Of a stretch of DNA of 64,000 bases, positions 1 to 12,159 are shown piece after piece; positions within the stretch are counted from its first letter, which is position 1; every line of letters starts with the position of its first letter. The position numbers and the translations under genes were made by a program. The stretch covers positions 41,968,268 to 42,032,267 of the forward strand of contig CM063108.1 in assembly GCA_031841125.1 (NCBI GenBank). Reading direction: 5' to 3'. The notes below the pieces were generated by a model that searched no databases, was not told where the DNA came from, and saw nothing but the letters and a program-made list of their open reading frames with translations. Source of the DNA: Acanthococcus lagerstroemiae. Its lineage: Eukaryota > Arthropoda > Insecta > Hemiptera > Eriococcidae.

Positions 1-118
1 TTGTCGGCAAATTTTCCTTCTCCACCCCCCCCCCCCCAAAATTGAAAGTCAAGTAAATCCACCACAATACTATTGTTCTTCTGCGATCTAGTTTTTGCCA
101 TAAATTCTACGATAGATT

Positions 119-475
119 TCATTTTATTGGTAAAATATCCTTTGTATATAATACATAAAAATGAATGTATATGTGTATCTGTCTGTCTGTCTGTTCTTCC
201 TTAATATTTATGGAAATTTCTATTAACAGCACGGCTGCAGACTGCCGGTGTCTTCTACAGAGACACGTATTGAAACATTTTATATGCTTTTGTACTCTGA
301 TACAAGAAATTTCCATAAAAATTTCTATTAACAACACACGGCTGCAGACTGTAATTGCGGAGGGCGCAGCAAAGATCAAGATCAATGAGCGTAAGGCTGG
401 ATGAAAAATAAATTTCCATTGAAATGTCAACCACTAAACTGAACTGTCACCATTGAAGAACTAAATCATACGGAC
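119..475. repeat. Dispersed repeat family, copy 1 (possibly Helitron-like, non-autonomous)
   Basis: The block contains ATATAATACATAAAAATGAAT, a short CTGT tandem run near 180-195, a twice-repeated CACGGCTGCAGACTG-type motif (about 231 and 340) and the ending GAACTGTCACCAT...AAATCATACGGACTGG. The same string of motifs recurs at 53590-54130 and 54925-55110, so it is an interspersed family. No coding capacity is seen. The Helitron suggestion rests only on the general look of the AT-rich head and is weak. Confidence 0.55.
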
Positions 476-480
476 TGGCT

Positions 481-1135
481 TTGAGTCAGGGGGCATGGAA
501 ATTTCTATATTCTAAAAAGGATAGGAATAAAGAAGAAAGTCAAGTTATTTTAAACTTATATAACAGACAGAAAGCTACATTAAGAACAGAAGGAGAGAAA
601 GGAGAGGCAAATATGAAAAAGAGTGTACGGCAGGGGTGCTCATTATCTCGAGCATTATTTAATTTGTACATAGAGTGGGCTATAAAAGAAAAATTTGAAG
701 CAAGTGTAATTATACATGGAGAGCGAGTAAAGATGTAAAGATGCTCAGGTTTACGGATGTTATTGCCTATTACTGATTTAGAAACTATTTTTAATGGGGT
801 GGAGGAGATTTTGAGATAGAATATTGTATGAAAATATTTAAAAAAATAAATAAAACTAAAGTGATGGTATGTAATCGATGTGAACATGACAGATTAAAAT
901 AAAAATATTGGTCAAGGAAAAATTGGGGATGTAAGCAAAGCTGTATCAGGTGTCAAATAATAAAAGGTGGAAGGTGTACAAGGGATATTAATAGTAGAAC
1001 AGCACAAGCTACATTAGAGTTTTATCGAAAAAGTAATTTATTCCAATCAAAAACAAATCTGGAAATCAAAAATTATTCTTGAAAACTTATGTTTGGAGTG
1101 TATCGTTGTATGGATGTGAAACTTGGACCACATGC
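481..1135 (+). pseudogene. Decayed non-LTR (LINE) reverse transcriptase fragment
   Basis: An open stretch at 481-738 encodes an RT-like segment with the VRQGCSLS-x-ALFNLYIE signature of LINE reverse transcriptases. Further downstream, in broken frames, about 1083-1130 encodes a KTYVWSVSLYGCETWT-like thumb segment. Stops and frameshifts lie between these blocks, so no functional protein is made. It resembles the craniofacial-protein-like LINEs elsewhere in the window (12160-13464 and 33540-34550), but whether they are one family cannot be told by eye. Confidence 0.7.
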
Positions 1136-1140
1136 CAAAA

Positions 1141-1534
1141 TTCAAGACGTGGGCACTAACGTAGCAAATTTTGTTCTCGTAAAAGTACAGATAGGCGCCC
1201 GATTGGTACACAATTTATAACTTACATATTTAGTCAAACTCGATTTTTATGTGCGGTTAGGTACTCATTTCGTACACTGATAGAAACAATTTTCTATATT
1301 TGTTCAGTATACTTTGTTTTTTCCAAAACTGTGGCACATTCTATCCTGAGTGTAAAATTTCAGATGTTTAACGTCAATGGGAAAAATGTTTTTGAAATCT
1401 CGGGAACCTACAAACATTTTTCGGGAACTATACAAGCCAATTTAGCGCTTCAAACGTTTCTTCGACTCCAAAAAATCATTTTCTGCTCTTAACCCTTATT
1501 ATATAGCACACATAGAATTTTACATAAGTGGCAC
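1141..1534. other. Intergenic, nothing recognised
   Basis: AT-rich stretch without a supported ORF, repeat or RNA. It ends where the GC-rich R1 LINE tail begins. Confidence 0.5.
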
Positions 1535-1589
1535 ACATCGGCGAATTCCGCCGATCATTAAATTACAAAACCTATTATACCAATCTTCT

Positions 1590-1905
1590 TCGTCACCACT
1601 CGCTTGCGTCGCCACACGGACTAAGACGAGGAGGTGAGGGGTGAGTGAAGAGGAAGCACGTCCGGCTGCAGGGGACCTGAATTCCAGGCGAGTGCTCGGG
1701 GAGCGCGAACCTCGGTCAATAGGGAACCCCATGGTGGCCTTTGCAGGACGCGCGCACCAGAAGTGGCACGGCGAAATGGGGACTCGGGCCCGGCCCCATG
1801 GCGTCTCTCCGGCCACTGATGCGATACTCGAAAGGGTGGTTTCCGGGGCCGGGGTGTGGTGTCATAGGGGCCACTTTGGCAAGTCTCACCGCACCATACC
1901 AATAT
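1590..1905 (+). mobile_element. R1-clade LINE 3' tail, copy 1 (severely 5'-truncated)
   Basis: A GC-rich island in AT-rich DNA. From about 1607 (GCGTCGCCACACGGACTAAG) to about 1905 it matches 3715-4025 with many substitutions. Shared blocks include GACGAGGAGGTGAGGGGTGAG, AGTAGGGAACCCCATGGTGG-like sequence and CATAGGGGCCACTTTGGCA. At 3715-4025 this sequence follows an R1-type ORF directly, so it is that element's 3' untranslated region. The short frames found here are incidental to GC content. Confidence 0.75.
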
Positions 1906-1910
1906 TCTTA

Positions 1911-2630
1911 GATTATGATAAAATAAGCATATAGAAATATAGTCTGAACTGGTTGAGGGAGAATAATAATTTTTTCAAGGGAATAAGTTATTACTACGAT
2001 TATAAATTAAGTAGTTCAACATTAGTTATGAATTCATTTAGGTGTAAACCCCCTATGGAACTCCAAAGGGGGGTGATATTTTTTTCATATAAGAACAAGG
2101 CTCATTAATACACTGTACCAACAATTACAGAGATAAAAATACGTTTAAAAATTTTAGCATCTAAAAATACTCGAATTCCCCCCCCCCTTCTCATTCCAAA
2201 ATTTCCAAACAACGTACAATTAAAATTAAGAGATCCTCCTGCATTTGTAACTCGCAAGAGATAAACCAGTTAGGCGCCTTCGCATTTGTATATACACCAC
2301 TATTCATACATGCGTGGTGTGCGTAAAAATGCGGTGTGCCATTTAAGGGTTAAAGGGTGTTTTCGGTACTATTTTTAGCATTAACGTTCATTCTGCCAAT
2401 TTTCGGCAAAATGAAACTTTGCAAGAAGCTTCTAAGATCGAATTACGTCCAATCAACATTTTTCTACTGACAAAGAAAAAAAAAAACAAAAAAAACCCAT
2501 AACCAGCACCTCCGGTCTTTATTGTTCACTTATCTATACGAAATTATACTATATTACAGCCATTATAGCTGAACTTTCAGCCTGTTGAAGTTGTATTATA
2601 TGTGTTCCAATTAATAAGAACTTCGTATTT
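1911..2630. other. AT-rich intergenic, nothing recognised
   Basis: Several poly-C and poly-A runs (about 2178-2189 and 2466-2497) but no gene or clear repeat. Confidence 0.5.
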
Positions 2631-2633
2631 CAC

Positions 2634-3650
2634 TACCTGCCTCCACCCACCTTTGTCCTGAAGGGTGTGGAGATTGGGCTCTGTACAGCCCTGAAGTACC
2701 TGGGGCTGTGGTTCGACGGGAAGTTGCATTTCCGAGAGCACTTCCGACGGGCAGCTGAGAAGGCGGATCGAGTAGCCGGCCAGCTGTCCCGTCTGATGTC
2801 GAACCTAGGGGGGCCGAGAGAGCAGCGACGTATGATGTACGTCAACGTCATCATGTCGGTCCTCCTATACGGGGCGCCAGTATTTGCCGACGCCATCGAG
2901 ACACCATACAGGAGAGCGGAGATGGAGAAGATCCAGCGAAAAGCCGCGATAAGGTGTGTCAGTGCGTACCGCACTGTTTCTTCGGATGCAGTAGGCGTGT
3001 TAGCGCGTATACCGCCGATCGAACTCAAGGTCGGCGAAATTGCGGCGGTATACGGTGCGAAGAAGAAAGCGAAGACGAAACGGGAGGCACTTCGGGTCAA
3101 GCGAGTCATCCAGCAGGACACGCTTCGGAAGTGGAAGGACGCGCTCGCCCATTCGACCAAGGGCGAGTGGACCCGAGCGCTGATACGCGACCTCGACAGA
3201 TGGGTAGGAAGAACGCACGGAGCGCTTAACTTCCACCTTACCCAAGTACTGAGCGGCCACGGGTGTTTCGGCACGTACCTATATCGGATGTCGATAGCGC
3301 CGAGCCCCGTGTGCGCGCGCTGTGATCGAGGGGCGGAGGACACACCTTGGCACACCCTGTTCGAGTGTGAGGCCTGGGAGCAGGAGAGGCGCGGGACGGC
3401 CACAACAGCGATCGATCCCGGCGGCGACGATGAAGAGGAGGACGACGACGTCGGCGTGATCAGCCGTCTCGCGCCGGACACCCTGGTTCCGGAAATGATG
3501 AAGAACGGAAGCAGCTGGAACCGGGTGTCGGCCTTTGTCTCGGCCATCATGAAGAAGAAGATGGAGACGGAGTGGTCGAGACAGAGGGCCGGCGATTCAT
3601 CAAGCTCGGCCCACACCATCGATCAGGAGGTGAACTCTGTACCATCCTAG
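2634..3650 (+). pseudogene. R1-clade LINE ORF2, C-terminal part (5'-truncated copy)
   Basis: The frame is open from about 2634, with no genuine start codon, to the TAG at 3648. It covers the end of the reverse transcriptase: ALKYLGLWFDGKLHFREH near the start, the thumb VNVIMSVLLYGAPVFADA, and a C-terminal zinc-knuckle-like segment C-x2-C-x9-H-x4-C (CARC...HTLFEC), typical of R1/LOA-type elements. The upstream reading PPTFVLKG fits the RT just before the KYLG motif. The N-terminal endonuclease and catalytic RT motifs are missing, so this is a dead-on-arrival copy truncated during target-primed reverse transcription. GC content is far above the surroundings. The long open frame on the opposite strand is a shadow. 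Confidence 0.85.
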
Positions 3651-4030
3651 AGAAGAGCTGCTGCAGCTGCACTGCGGACCCACCGGCAGGGCTCACCCGT
3701 CGCCACCACCTGCCTGCGTCGACACACGGACCAAGACGAGGAGGTGAGGGGTGAGTGAAGAGAGGCAGCGCGTCCGGCCGTGGGGGACCTGAAATTTCCA
3801 GGCGAGCGCTCTGGGAGTGCGGACCTCGGTCAGTAGGGAACCCCATGGTGGCCCTGGTAGGACGCGCGCACCGTTCCGGCACGTAGAAATGGGGGCTCGG
3901 GCCCGGCCCCAAGGCGTCCCTCCGGTCACTGACGCGATGCTCGAAAGGGTAGTTCCTGTGGCCGGGGGTGCGGTGTCATAGGGGCCACTTTGGCATGCGT
4001 GCATCGCCATACGTCCCACCACACAGTACC
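3651..4030 (+). mobile_element. R1-clade LINE 3' untranslated tail, copy 2
   Basis: Directly follows the R1 ORF stop. It is shared with the copies at 1590-1905 and 8387-8520 (GATGCGATGCTCGAAAGGGT, GGTGTCATAGGGGCCACTTT, GCGTGCATCGCCATACGTCC). It ends in AT-rich host DNA near 4030. Confidence 0.75.
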
Positions 4031-5650
4031 TGAGAGATAAGGTTGATTTTAAAACTTACGTCAACAGGCATAAATTTAAGAGAAGGGTTGAAAGTTGTAA
4101 TGAATTCTACCATTCTTTTCTTGGTATCAAATTTCCCATTTTGTGAGTTGTAAAGCACTGCCAATAAAATGAAATATTTAAGCCAGTTCGAATTGTTAAT
4201 AGTTTGAGAAAAGTAGGTTTAAAAAAAAACTGAGAGTAAGCTTAGTTTTGACGGAAAGTTAGGTATGAAGTGCCAATCTACATACTAAAAAACGACTAAT
4301 ATTTTTAAAAAGGTTAACCCCCCCCCCAAAAAAAAAAAGAAGAAAGAAATTATTATTTTCTACCGATTGTAGATGCGGCGGAAATACTACCTACGTCCCT
4401 CAGCCTTTCTACCCATTTTCACCGTTTTAATAAATATTTTTTATACGAGTATATTATTTGTATCATATTTTTAGACAAAACCTTCTTTTTTTTCCAGTCT
4501 AGCCTATTCGGTCTATTGAGCTTTTCTAGACGAGTCAGGAAATTTTGAAGCCAATGACCTAACTTTGATAAGGTTTTTTATAGACTACTTTCCCTTAAGA
4601 ATGACATTTTCTCCTAAAATTTATATTTTTAAGACTTTTTTTGGGACTATTTCGAATACAAATCCAATTTTCGAGACTATTTTGTCAATGTTCAATTTTT
4701 AGAGAAAAAAATTTTCAATTTTTAACAAGTATTTTAAGAAACATTTTTTCTAAAATCCATTTTACTTGCAAAAAAATTTGAAAAATCGTAACAACCTTAT
4801 TATGTATTTGTTGAAATAAAGTATTTTGATTCAAAATTGTTAAGGTGTACGTAGTTTGGGAGGAACAGAAGAATAAAAATTAGGTTCAGTCTTCCAAGAC
4901 ATTTAATTTGATATCCACGACGCTATAATTTTGTAGCAGGGTGTTTAACAAATTTGAAAATCAAAAATATTGGACTTTTATTGACTCTTTTCGGGCTTTT
5001 TATATGGGCAAAATTTGAGTTTGCAAGACACGTAGTAATCGAAGTTGAGTTTTCGACAACACTACATTATTATTATTATTCCTCATTTTTCAATTTCTAT
5101 TGAACCTACATTAAAATTCTTGAACTTTTATTGGATTTATTGGACCATTTTCCAAATATTGGACTTACTAGACTTATTGGCCCGGTAGACACCTGGTATA
5201 GGGACTTTTTGGGACTATTTTACTTTTTTAAAGACTTTCACTTTTATAGAGACTTTTTATGGACCATTTAGGCCCTGTTAGAGACTTTTAATAGGGCTTT
5301 TTTGACTTTTTATCGTCTAAAAATCTGGGCCCCGAATTATTTTTTTGTTAAATGAAAAATTGGCTTCGTCAAATTGTAACAGAAATTTGACAAAGGGTTA
5401 TGATAAGAGAACTGTTTTAAGTTGTTCTTTTGTTATGATTAATATTTCAATAATGGAAAGGAGTAGAGACGTGCGGGCAGATTCTTCAAAAAGCGAAAAT
5501 GTTGTCGGTACTTAGCAACTTTAGTGAAATCTAAGTTTTCAGTTAATAACACTTTTCTTCAGAATAAACTCAAATAATGAGTGAAACCTTCTGAAGAAGA
5601 AAAGCTGAAACATGGTGAGGTGTAAAGGTATTCTACAATCTCTCCCATAA
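4031..5650. repeat. AT-rich tract with degenerate GACTTTTT/GACTATTTT motifs
   Basis: Between about 4550 and 5330 the words GACTTTTT, GGACTATTTT and AGAGACTTTT recur at irregular 10-40 bp spacing without a strict unit. No gene is seen. The rest of the interval is plain AT-rich DNA with a poly-C/poly-A run near 4316-4340. Confidence 0.45.
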
Positions 5651-8230
5651 ATAATGAAGGGAGGTGCTGTCACAAGTAAAATTATGTCAAATTGCAGGAA
5701 TGTGACGGAATTTAAAAAAATCTTCAGTGATTTTTATTTGAGATACAATTATGACGGACTCACCCACAAAAACATACATCATTTCAAATTAATTCATGAA
5801 AGGAGAGAAAAATCGCAATTTCTGAAATGTAACAGTTTTCTTCCAGACCGGCAATATGTTGACTATGTCTCTTACTTCATGTCCTATTAACTGGAGTTCC
5901 TTTTTTCGGAGGATTCTTTCTTGGTAAATAAGAAAATTCAGAGGAAAAAAGGAGTACAAAGCCAGGAGGATGTCCTAACCAACATCTAAGGGGGTCCTCA
6001 CCTCCTCCTTCGGCAACTCTTATACGCAGTTCAAACCCCCAGTCAGTTTTTTTTTTTTAAATGTCGAGTATTACGGAAATTGAAACATTTCCAACCAAAA
6101 ATTGTTCTACATTAGATTCTCTGTACAAATGGTCTCTATGTACCCCAGAAACGTCACAAATGAGGGGTTCAAACAGACCTTTCCAACAGCCCAGTTCAAC
6201 ACAGGCGTTATGGAAAAAAAAAGTTTCTAAGTTTTTAAGTTGTTTATTTTTTTTTTGTTTTTTCTTTTCCATTTCAAATTTTTAGAATAGGGAGTTCCAA
6301 TTTTACACACTCTCGACTTACCACCTCCATAGCTTTCTATCCTGGGGAATTTTTATTCCGCTTCATCTCCGTATTCTGGATACCACATTATATTAAAATG
6401 TATGTTTTTGTTTTTCACTGGTTTGGACAGGCAGTATTTTGAATTCCATCGTCATATTGGTTGTAGGGTATTCGAGGACCTCAAATTCAATTTTGGTACA
6501 GTTTGCAAGAATTGTGGCACCAGGGGCTGGGATCAAAGTCAAAAATGTCATAGAAAGCAATATTATAGGAATGAAGTGTAGGTCTTTAAGGTCACTGAAT
6601 TCATTTTTCATATTATTTTGACTCTAATTTCATAATAAGGACATCTAAAAATTCATTTTGGAAAAATTTATTGGCATTTTTTTCATATTTGAGAGGAATA
6701 AATGATCTTTCATGGATGGGTTTGAAACTTCTGAAGAAATTAGCAGAAGGGGTAGGGCTTGGGAATTTTAGTAGGTACAAGTAAGGAATAAACCGTTATC
6801 TGAGGATTAGGGGACTAAGCTCCTCTCCCGTCCATTTGCACCCATATGCTCTTAACAAAGGACAGTTTTCCTAAAAAGGTACTTTAATTAACAAAAGTAA
6901 GCTCACTATGAGTGATATTCTCGATTCTTAATATAATTTTCTGTTAAAGCACTTTCTTCACTTTTGGATTCCTACGCTGGCAGGTATAGTAACGGCGTTC
7001 TGGCATCACTGAGACGGGCACCTATTGATTAGGTACTAGGTAAATCAGAAAACAATAATCTAAATCAGTCCAAGCACTATAATGCAGGCCCCTAATGAAA
7101 TCCCTCTAACAATATGTCGACAGTTTGTTTTTTGTGAAATTTTTTGCACTGTTAGGCACAAACCTGTCACGGCTCAGACAAAGTTCATACAAGGTACGCC
7201 AAGTTGGCGAAACATTTCTTTTGCTTTCACGTTTGTGCGTGTAGTATTACGTATGAAAAGTTGACAATTTACAAATGATATCTCGGTATCTTAGTGCGAA
7301 ATCCGGATCACCTCGTAGAAAAATTTCACACTTCGTTCAGCTGGACAGCCTTCCGTGCATTTGGCATTCGGTTGAACCGGCAGTCACGACCACGACGGTA
7401 GACGTAGCTCGCTCGCTGCATATCTTTAGCAACCTCCTCCGAATCGTAAATTTTCTGTCGTTATTAAATTTTACGGTATCGAAACGATCGAGTTCGATTG
7501 ATATTCGATAATATTAAACCTGTTTGACAAAATACATAATGCTGGTTTTAATTAAATCGAGTTCGTGACCAATGCGGACAATGATAGATGAACGGCGATA
7601 CCGAACAGGTTGCGATCAGTCGAGTATATAGTTTATCTGCGACCAGCGATTGCGACCATATATACTAGTCCTGCTCCTTTCTACAGGCACATATTTGAGG
7701 CAGCATGCAGGTATAAGCTAGCCATCGGGCAATGATATAGATATTGGGTACCGTAAAATGGAGTATTTCGGTACAGCCGTGTGTGTTTGAGCAGTGACAT
7801 AGACAGTGAATTCTCAGGCCTGAATTCTACTACTTTCCTCATTCTGGGTTTCTCATAAGGTAGACAGGTAGACACCTCATCAGAAAAAAGTAGCAAGCGA
7901 GCTACCTTATTAGTCCAGTCGGTCAAAACAGGTACCGGACGTTATTGCTCTACCGTCCTTGAGGAAAGTTTAAACATAGGGACCTTAAAACTTCACGTGA
8001 CGCAAGCATTTCTAGCAAATAGGACCACAGGAACCTTCTTCCCACGGGTCTCCCCCACCACGACAGAGATGACCTCTAAGTTTGCTTGGCCTCATATCAA
8101 ATATTAAACGCAAGGCCATTTATTCGATAAAACATAGGCCTTAATGAGGGAAAAAACTTGAACATCCCCTTCTCAGTGTGATACCAACATTTTTGATTTT
8201 TTTCCCCGACAAATATATGTAGAAAAATGA
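5651..8230. other. Intergenic, no supported gene
   Basis: Only short frames without recognisable motifs, for example 78 codons at 5654-5890. No splice-site-bounded exon chain, RNA gene or clear repeat was recognised. Confidence 0.4.
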
Positions 8231-10760
8231 TGGGAAAACTTTACTGTTTCAGATTTTTTTTTTCTTCTTCAAATTTGCTTGAATACCTTTAAAACTGCTT
8301 CAAGCTCGTTTAAGATGTTTCAGAACATGTTTAAGATTTGTTTAATAATTCAAGTCTATCCCTAGACTAATCGAGACTTCCTCGGTACTGATGCGATGCC
8401 CGAAAGGGTAGTTTCCGGTGCCGGGGGTGCGGTGTCTCAGGGGCCACTTTGGCATGCGTGTATCGCCATACGTCCCACAACACCAATCAAATAAGGGGGT
8501 TGAAAAAAAAAAAAAAAAAAAGACTAATCGAGATTAAGAGTCAGGATTTTTTGAAAATTTCTTTGAGATTTTCAATACTTTCTTTAGACTTGCTAAGACT
8601 TTTGCATTTGAATCGTTACTTGTTTAAGGCTCTTGAAAACTGATTTTAAACTTTGGGGACTCATCCACATGGTTTAAAATACTTTGTAACACTTTAAGGC
8701 CTTGCTCAAGATTTGTAATGCAAAGTTTACATACTTTAAGATTCTTGCCGACATGTTTATAATTCCCTCATTAACACACTTTCGAACAAGTTCAAGACAA
8801 TCCCGGGGTGATCGAAACTTTTTAAGAATTTAGGATTTCTTTGGGATTTCTTCGCATTTTTAAGACATTGCTTTGACTCACCAAAACATCGTTTTTTCCC
8901 CTTCAATTTGTATCTCTTTAAGACTTGTAGACTAATTTCGGACTTTTAGAGACTCATCCAGACGGGTTTAAGACTGTGGCGTGGAAACGCGCGAATACAC
9001 GCGTCAAAATTAAACGTCACGGAGTTCTCCTCTCTTCATTCCGGCAACCGCTTTTCCACCTTCCCCCTCGGTCCACCTTGATCTTCCTGCATGAAAACTC
9101 TTGCAGATTTCTTCCCTCCACCCCTTCCGCACCACCTCAATGCTAATGGCACCGATGAGTGCGATGTGGCTTTTTCCATTCCGTGCTAGCCGTTTTGGCC
9201 TTATTACATACGATTTACTTCCAGTTTTCGATTTTTATACTTTTTTCTCGCTTTCTTTCAAAGTTTTTTTTTCCCCGAGAATTTTCTGGCGACCGTTTAA
9301 CCACGCCGAATACCGCGACCAGCAGCGGGTTGTGTTTTTTTTTTTTTTGGAGTTTCCGTGACCTGCTGAACGCCGTGATGATTGCCTATATCTTTTTCCG
9401 ACCGCAAGGTGAACCGTGTGTTCGCGAGTCTTCGCGTGGCCCTTTTTGCCAGCCGTCCACTCCGCGACCGTCACCGCCTCCGGCCGAATTTCAGTTTCTT
9501 TTCAATTTTAATAAATGTAGTATCGATGTTTACTATGCACTTTGTTCATTATCGTTACCAGCACCACATCGACCGCGCCTAATGGCGTAAGTACGTAATT
9601 GTAAGAGAGAATGTAAAGGACCATAGCTTAGAGAGATGCCTTAGCTTTCTTTTTATTTTCTTGCTTCTGGCTCCGGGACTATAGAATAACTGCCTTCCAA
9701 ATCCCTGGCACCTCCTGCACCATGGGCGAGTCTCGTTGAGCTAGTCGTGGCTTTTCCCAGCCCCCCCCCTTCGGATGCTTACATTTTTTTGCGTTTACGC
9801 CGAGTTTGGATTTAACCACGTACCCACTGACCAGCGGGACAAATGTGCGCATCCACCCTGTATTCTTTTGTGTTATGTTTCTCTTCTTTTGGGTCGGTCG
9901 TTCATAAAAATGCCACGTGACAGCCTCTTTAAGGTTTTGTCTAATATTTCTGAGGCAAAGTTTTAGCTCCTTTAAGATTCTTGAAGTCATTTTAAGACTC
10001 ATTAACACTTTTCCGGACTAGTTCAAGATCAATCCAGGCTTAGTCAAAATAAATTTTTCTAAGGATTTTTTGAGGATTTTTAAGGTTTTCAAGACTTTTT
10101 CTAGACCCAGTAAGTTTTTTTTTTTTGAACTGTTACTTCATTAGGATTCTTTTAGGCTGATTTCAAACTTTTACAGACTCATCCAGACGGGTTGAGGACT
10201 CTCCAAGATTCTTTAAGGCTTTTCCGAACTTGTTTACGACTTTTAAAGATTTCTTTAGAACTCTTCCAGATATGTTTCAAATCATCTCTCCAAGGCCGAT
10301 CCGGACTCTTATCAAGTCTCTTCCAGGTCTTTTTATGTGTTCACGACTCTTGCTCATATAACTCACAGATAGTCAAGATTTTTAAATACGTATCCAAACA
10401 TGTTGAAGACTATTATTTGAAGCTTTTTAAAGTTTTCCAAAAGTTTTTCAAGCCTCTTCAAGACTTTTGTAAGACTCTACAAAAATTATCTAAAATTCCC
10501 CAAACCTCTACAGACGTCTTTCAGGCTACCTTTATTATTTAATATACTTCCAGACTTATTTACAGTAAACGCTTGATCAATATCTTTAAGACTATACTGT
10601 ACTTGATTAAGACTTTCTGTGGCCAAGGCTTGTTTAAGACTTATTCGGACGTGTTTAATATGCTCTTTGAGATTCTCGAAGGCTTCTTCAAACGTGTTTT
10701 AAGATTCGGTCTGTATGTTTTAACCACAAAACAAATCTGAAATTGTCTTAAACAAACCTT
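8230..10760. repeat. Long array of degenerate TTTAAGACT-like motifs
   Basis: Variants of TTTAAGACT, TTCAAGACT, GTTTAAGATT and ACTCATCCAGACGGGTT recur dozens of times at 8230-8990 and 9960-10760 without a fixed period. The array is interrupted by the R1 tail at 8387-8521 and by a GC-richer segment at about 8990-9950. Reverse-complement versions (AGTCTTGAATAGTC and similar) fill FBXW5 intron 2 at 49380-50110. No coding function is visible. Confidence 0.5.
8387..8521 (+). mobile_element. R1-clade LINE 3' tail, copy 3, with poly(A)
   Basis: GATGCGATGCCCGAAAGGGT through GCGTGTATCGCCATACGTCC matches the other two tails. It is followed by CAATCAAATAAGGGGGTTG and an A run of about 19 at 8503-8521. 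This is an extreme 5'-truncated insertion, and the only copy here that keeps a clear poly(A) end. Confidence 0.75.
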
Positions 10761-12080
10761 AGAAAGTTTTTAAAAATCTCTGGAGATCCTGCGGAATAGT
10801 CTCAAATAAGTCCAAAAAGATAATATCTCTCGAATTAGAAATTAGTTTTTTTTTGGCGAAAGAAGCATGAAAATCGAAAACAAAATTTTTTCGTGATGCC
10901 AGATCAATCTACATCTTCAAGAAATAGCGAAAAAATCGGCAATTTTTTTGTACGCGATTGCTCTCATACAGAATCATCTCCCCAAATCTTTTCTTTTTTT
11001 GCTTTCTGATAAATTTGATTCGGAGTGGTGATTGTCAATTTTCAATATTTTCAGCTATCAAGTCTCCTCTATCTTCTTTTTATCCTTCCTCCTGCCAGAG
11101 TTGGCCCCTTCAACGCTTTGCCTAAAAAGGTAAATAAAAGTAGAGCTGTACAATGATTTCGTTTTTCCAATGTTTACGCTCTGTTTCTTTTTTCGAAATT
11201 TTCATTTCTTCTCTGCGGCATTGGAAGAAAGTGGTACAGATATCATTTACCCCCCCCCCTTCCCCTTTAGTAAAAATGAAAACTGAGTATTCAGCAAGTT
11301 AATAAACAGACGCATCGAAAAAATTACGAGATTCCTGTAATCTTACGAGATTTTTTTCATTTCTTTCACTTTTTGAGAGACAGGAAAACATTTTTCTTTC
11401 GACTTTAATTTCAAAATTTGTACCCCCCCCCCTCTCTAAAAAAAACAACAACCTGCTGGTGCCACTGTTTTTTCTTCTTTTATGTCTAACATGTGCACTC
11501 GTAATTAGAATTAAAACATTCGAAGAAAGCACGAGTCTGCTACTTTTATGGTCTGTTTTACTGCTTTTTAAAATATTACCTGCCCTTTTTTTTTTCTCAT
11601 GTAAATAATCGAAGAGTAATTTTCCAAAAAGACTCACCATCGTCCATTCTTACCTTTTTTCCAACTTTGAACCTCCCAACCGATCACTAACTTACAGTCC
11701 TCCACATCCTTTCTCTTGTTCCACTACTAAACGACTCTTCAGGTTTCGGATTTTTCGTCTACAATACAATTTTTCTTCTTAAATTGTCGGAATTTCCGAG
11801 TGGGTTTTAAGCAGACATTTTTCTTTCTTTTCTCCGGTGTCCTGATTTTGTTTTCTCGATGTCCCTGCCCGAAACGCAGTCCCGTAGAGAGAAAGGATCG
11901 GGGAAATTTCCATGGGCCCCCCTCTACTTCCAATTTATTTTGTTCTTTTGTCAGATGGAAAATTGTAAGCTACGGGATAATAGGTTTCTTTTATGGCGTA
12001 AGGAGTAATTGCTGATTTGATGTACATTATAGCCGTATAGGCACCAAAAAAATGTATGTTAGAAATAACACAAAAGGAAT
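10761..12080. other. Pyrimidine-rich intergenic, nothing recognised
   Basis: Many poly-T and poly-C runs (about 11250, 11424, 11588). No ORF with family features was recognised. Confidence 0.45.
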
Positions 12081-12159
12081 AGAGCCCCAACCAGGGAGGT
12101 AGGCACCTTGGGGCTGTTAGCCCACAAAGATCCGTCACCCAGACAACAAAACAGAAGAA

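Noticed and set aside
2633..3619. 328-codon open frame on the minus strand
   Set aside because: It mirrors the R1 LINE ORF on the plus strand, which has clear RT and zinc-knuckle motifs; the minus frame has none and is a GC-content shadow.
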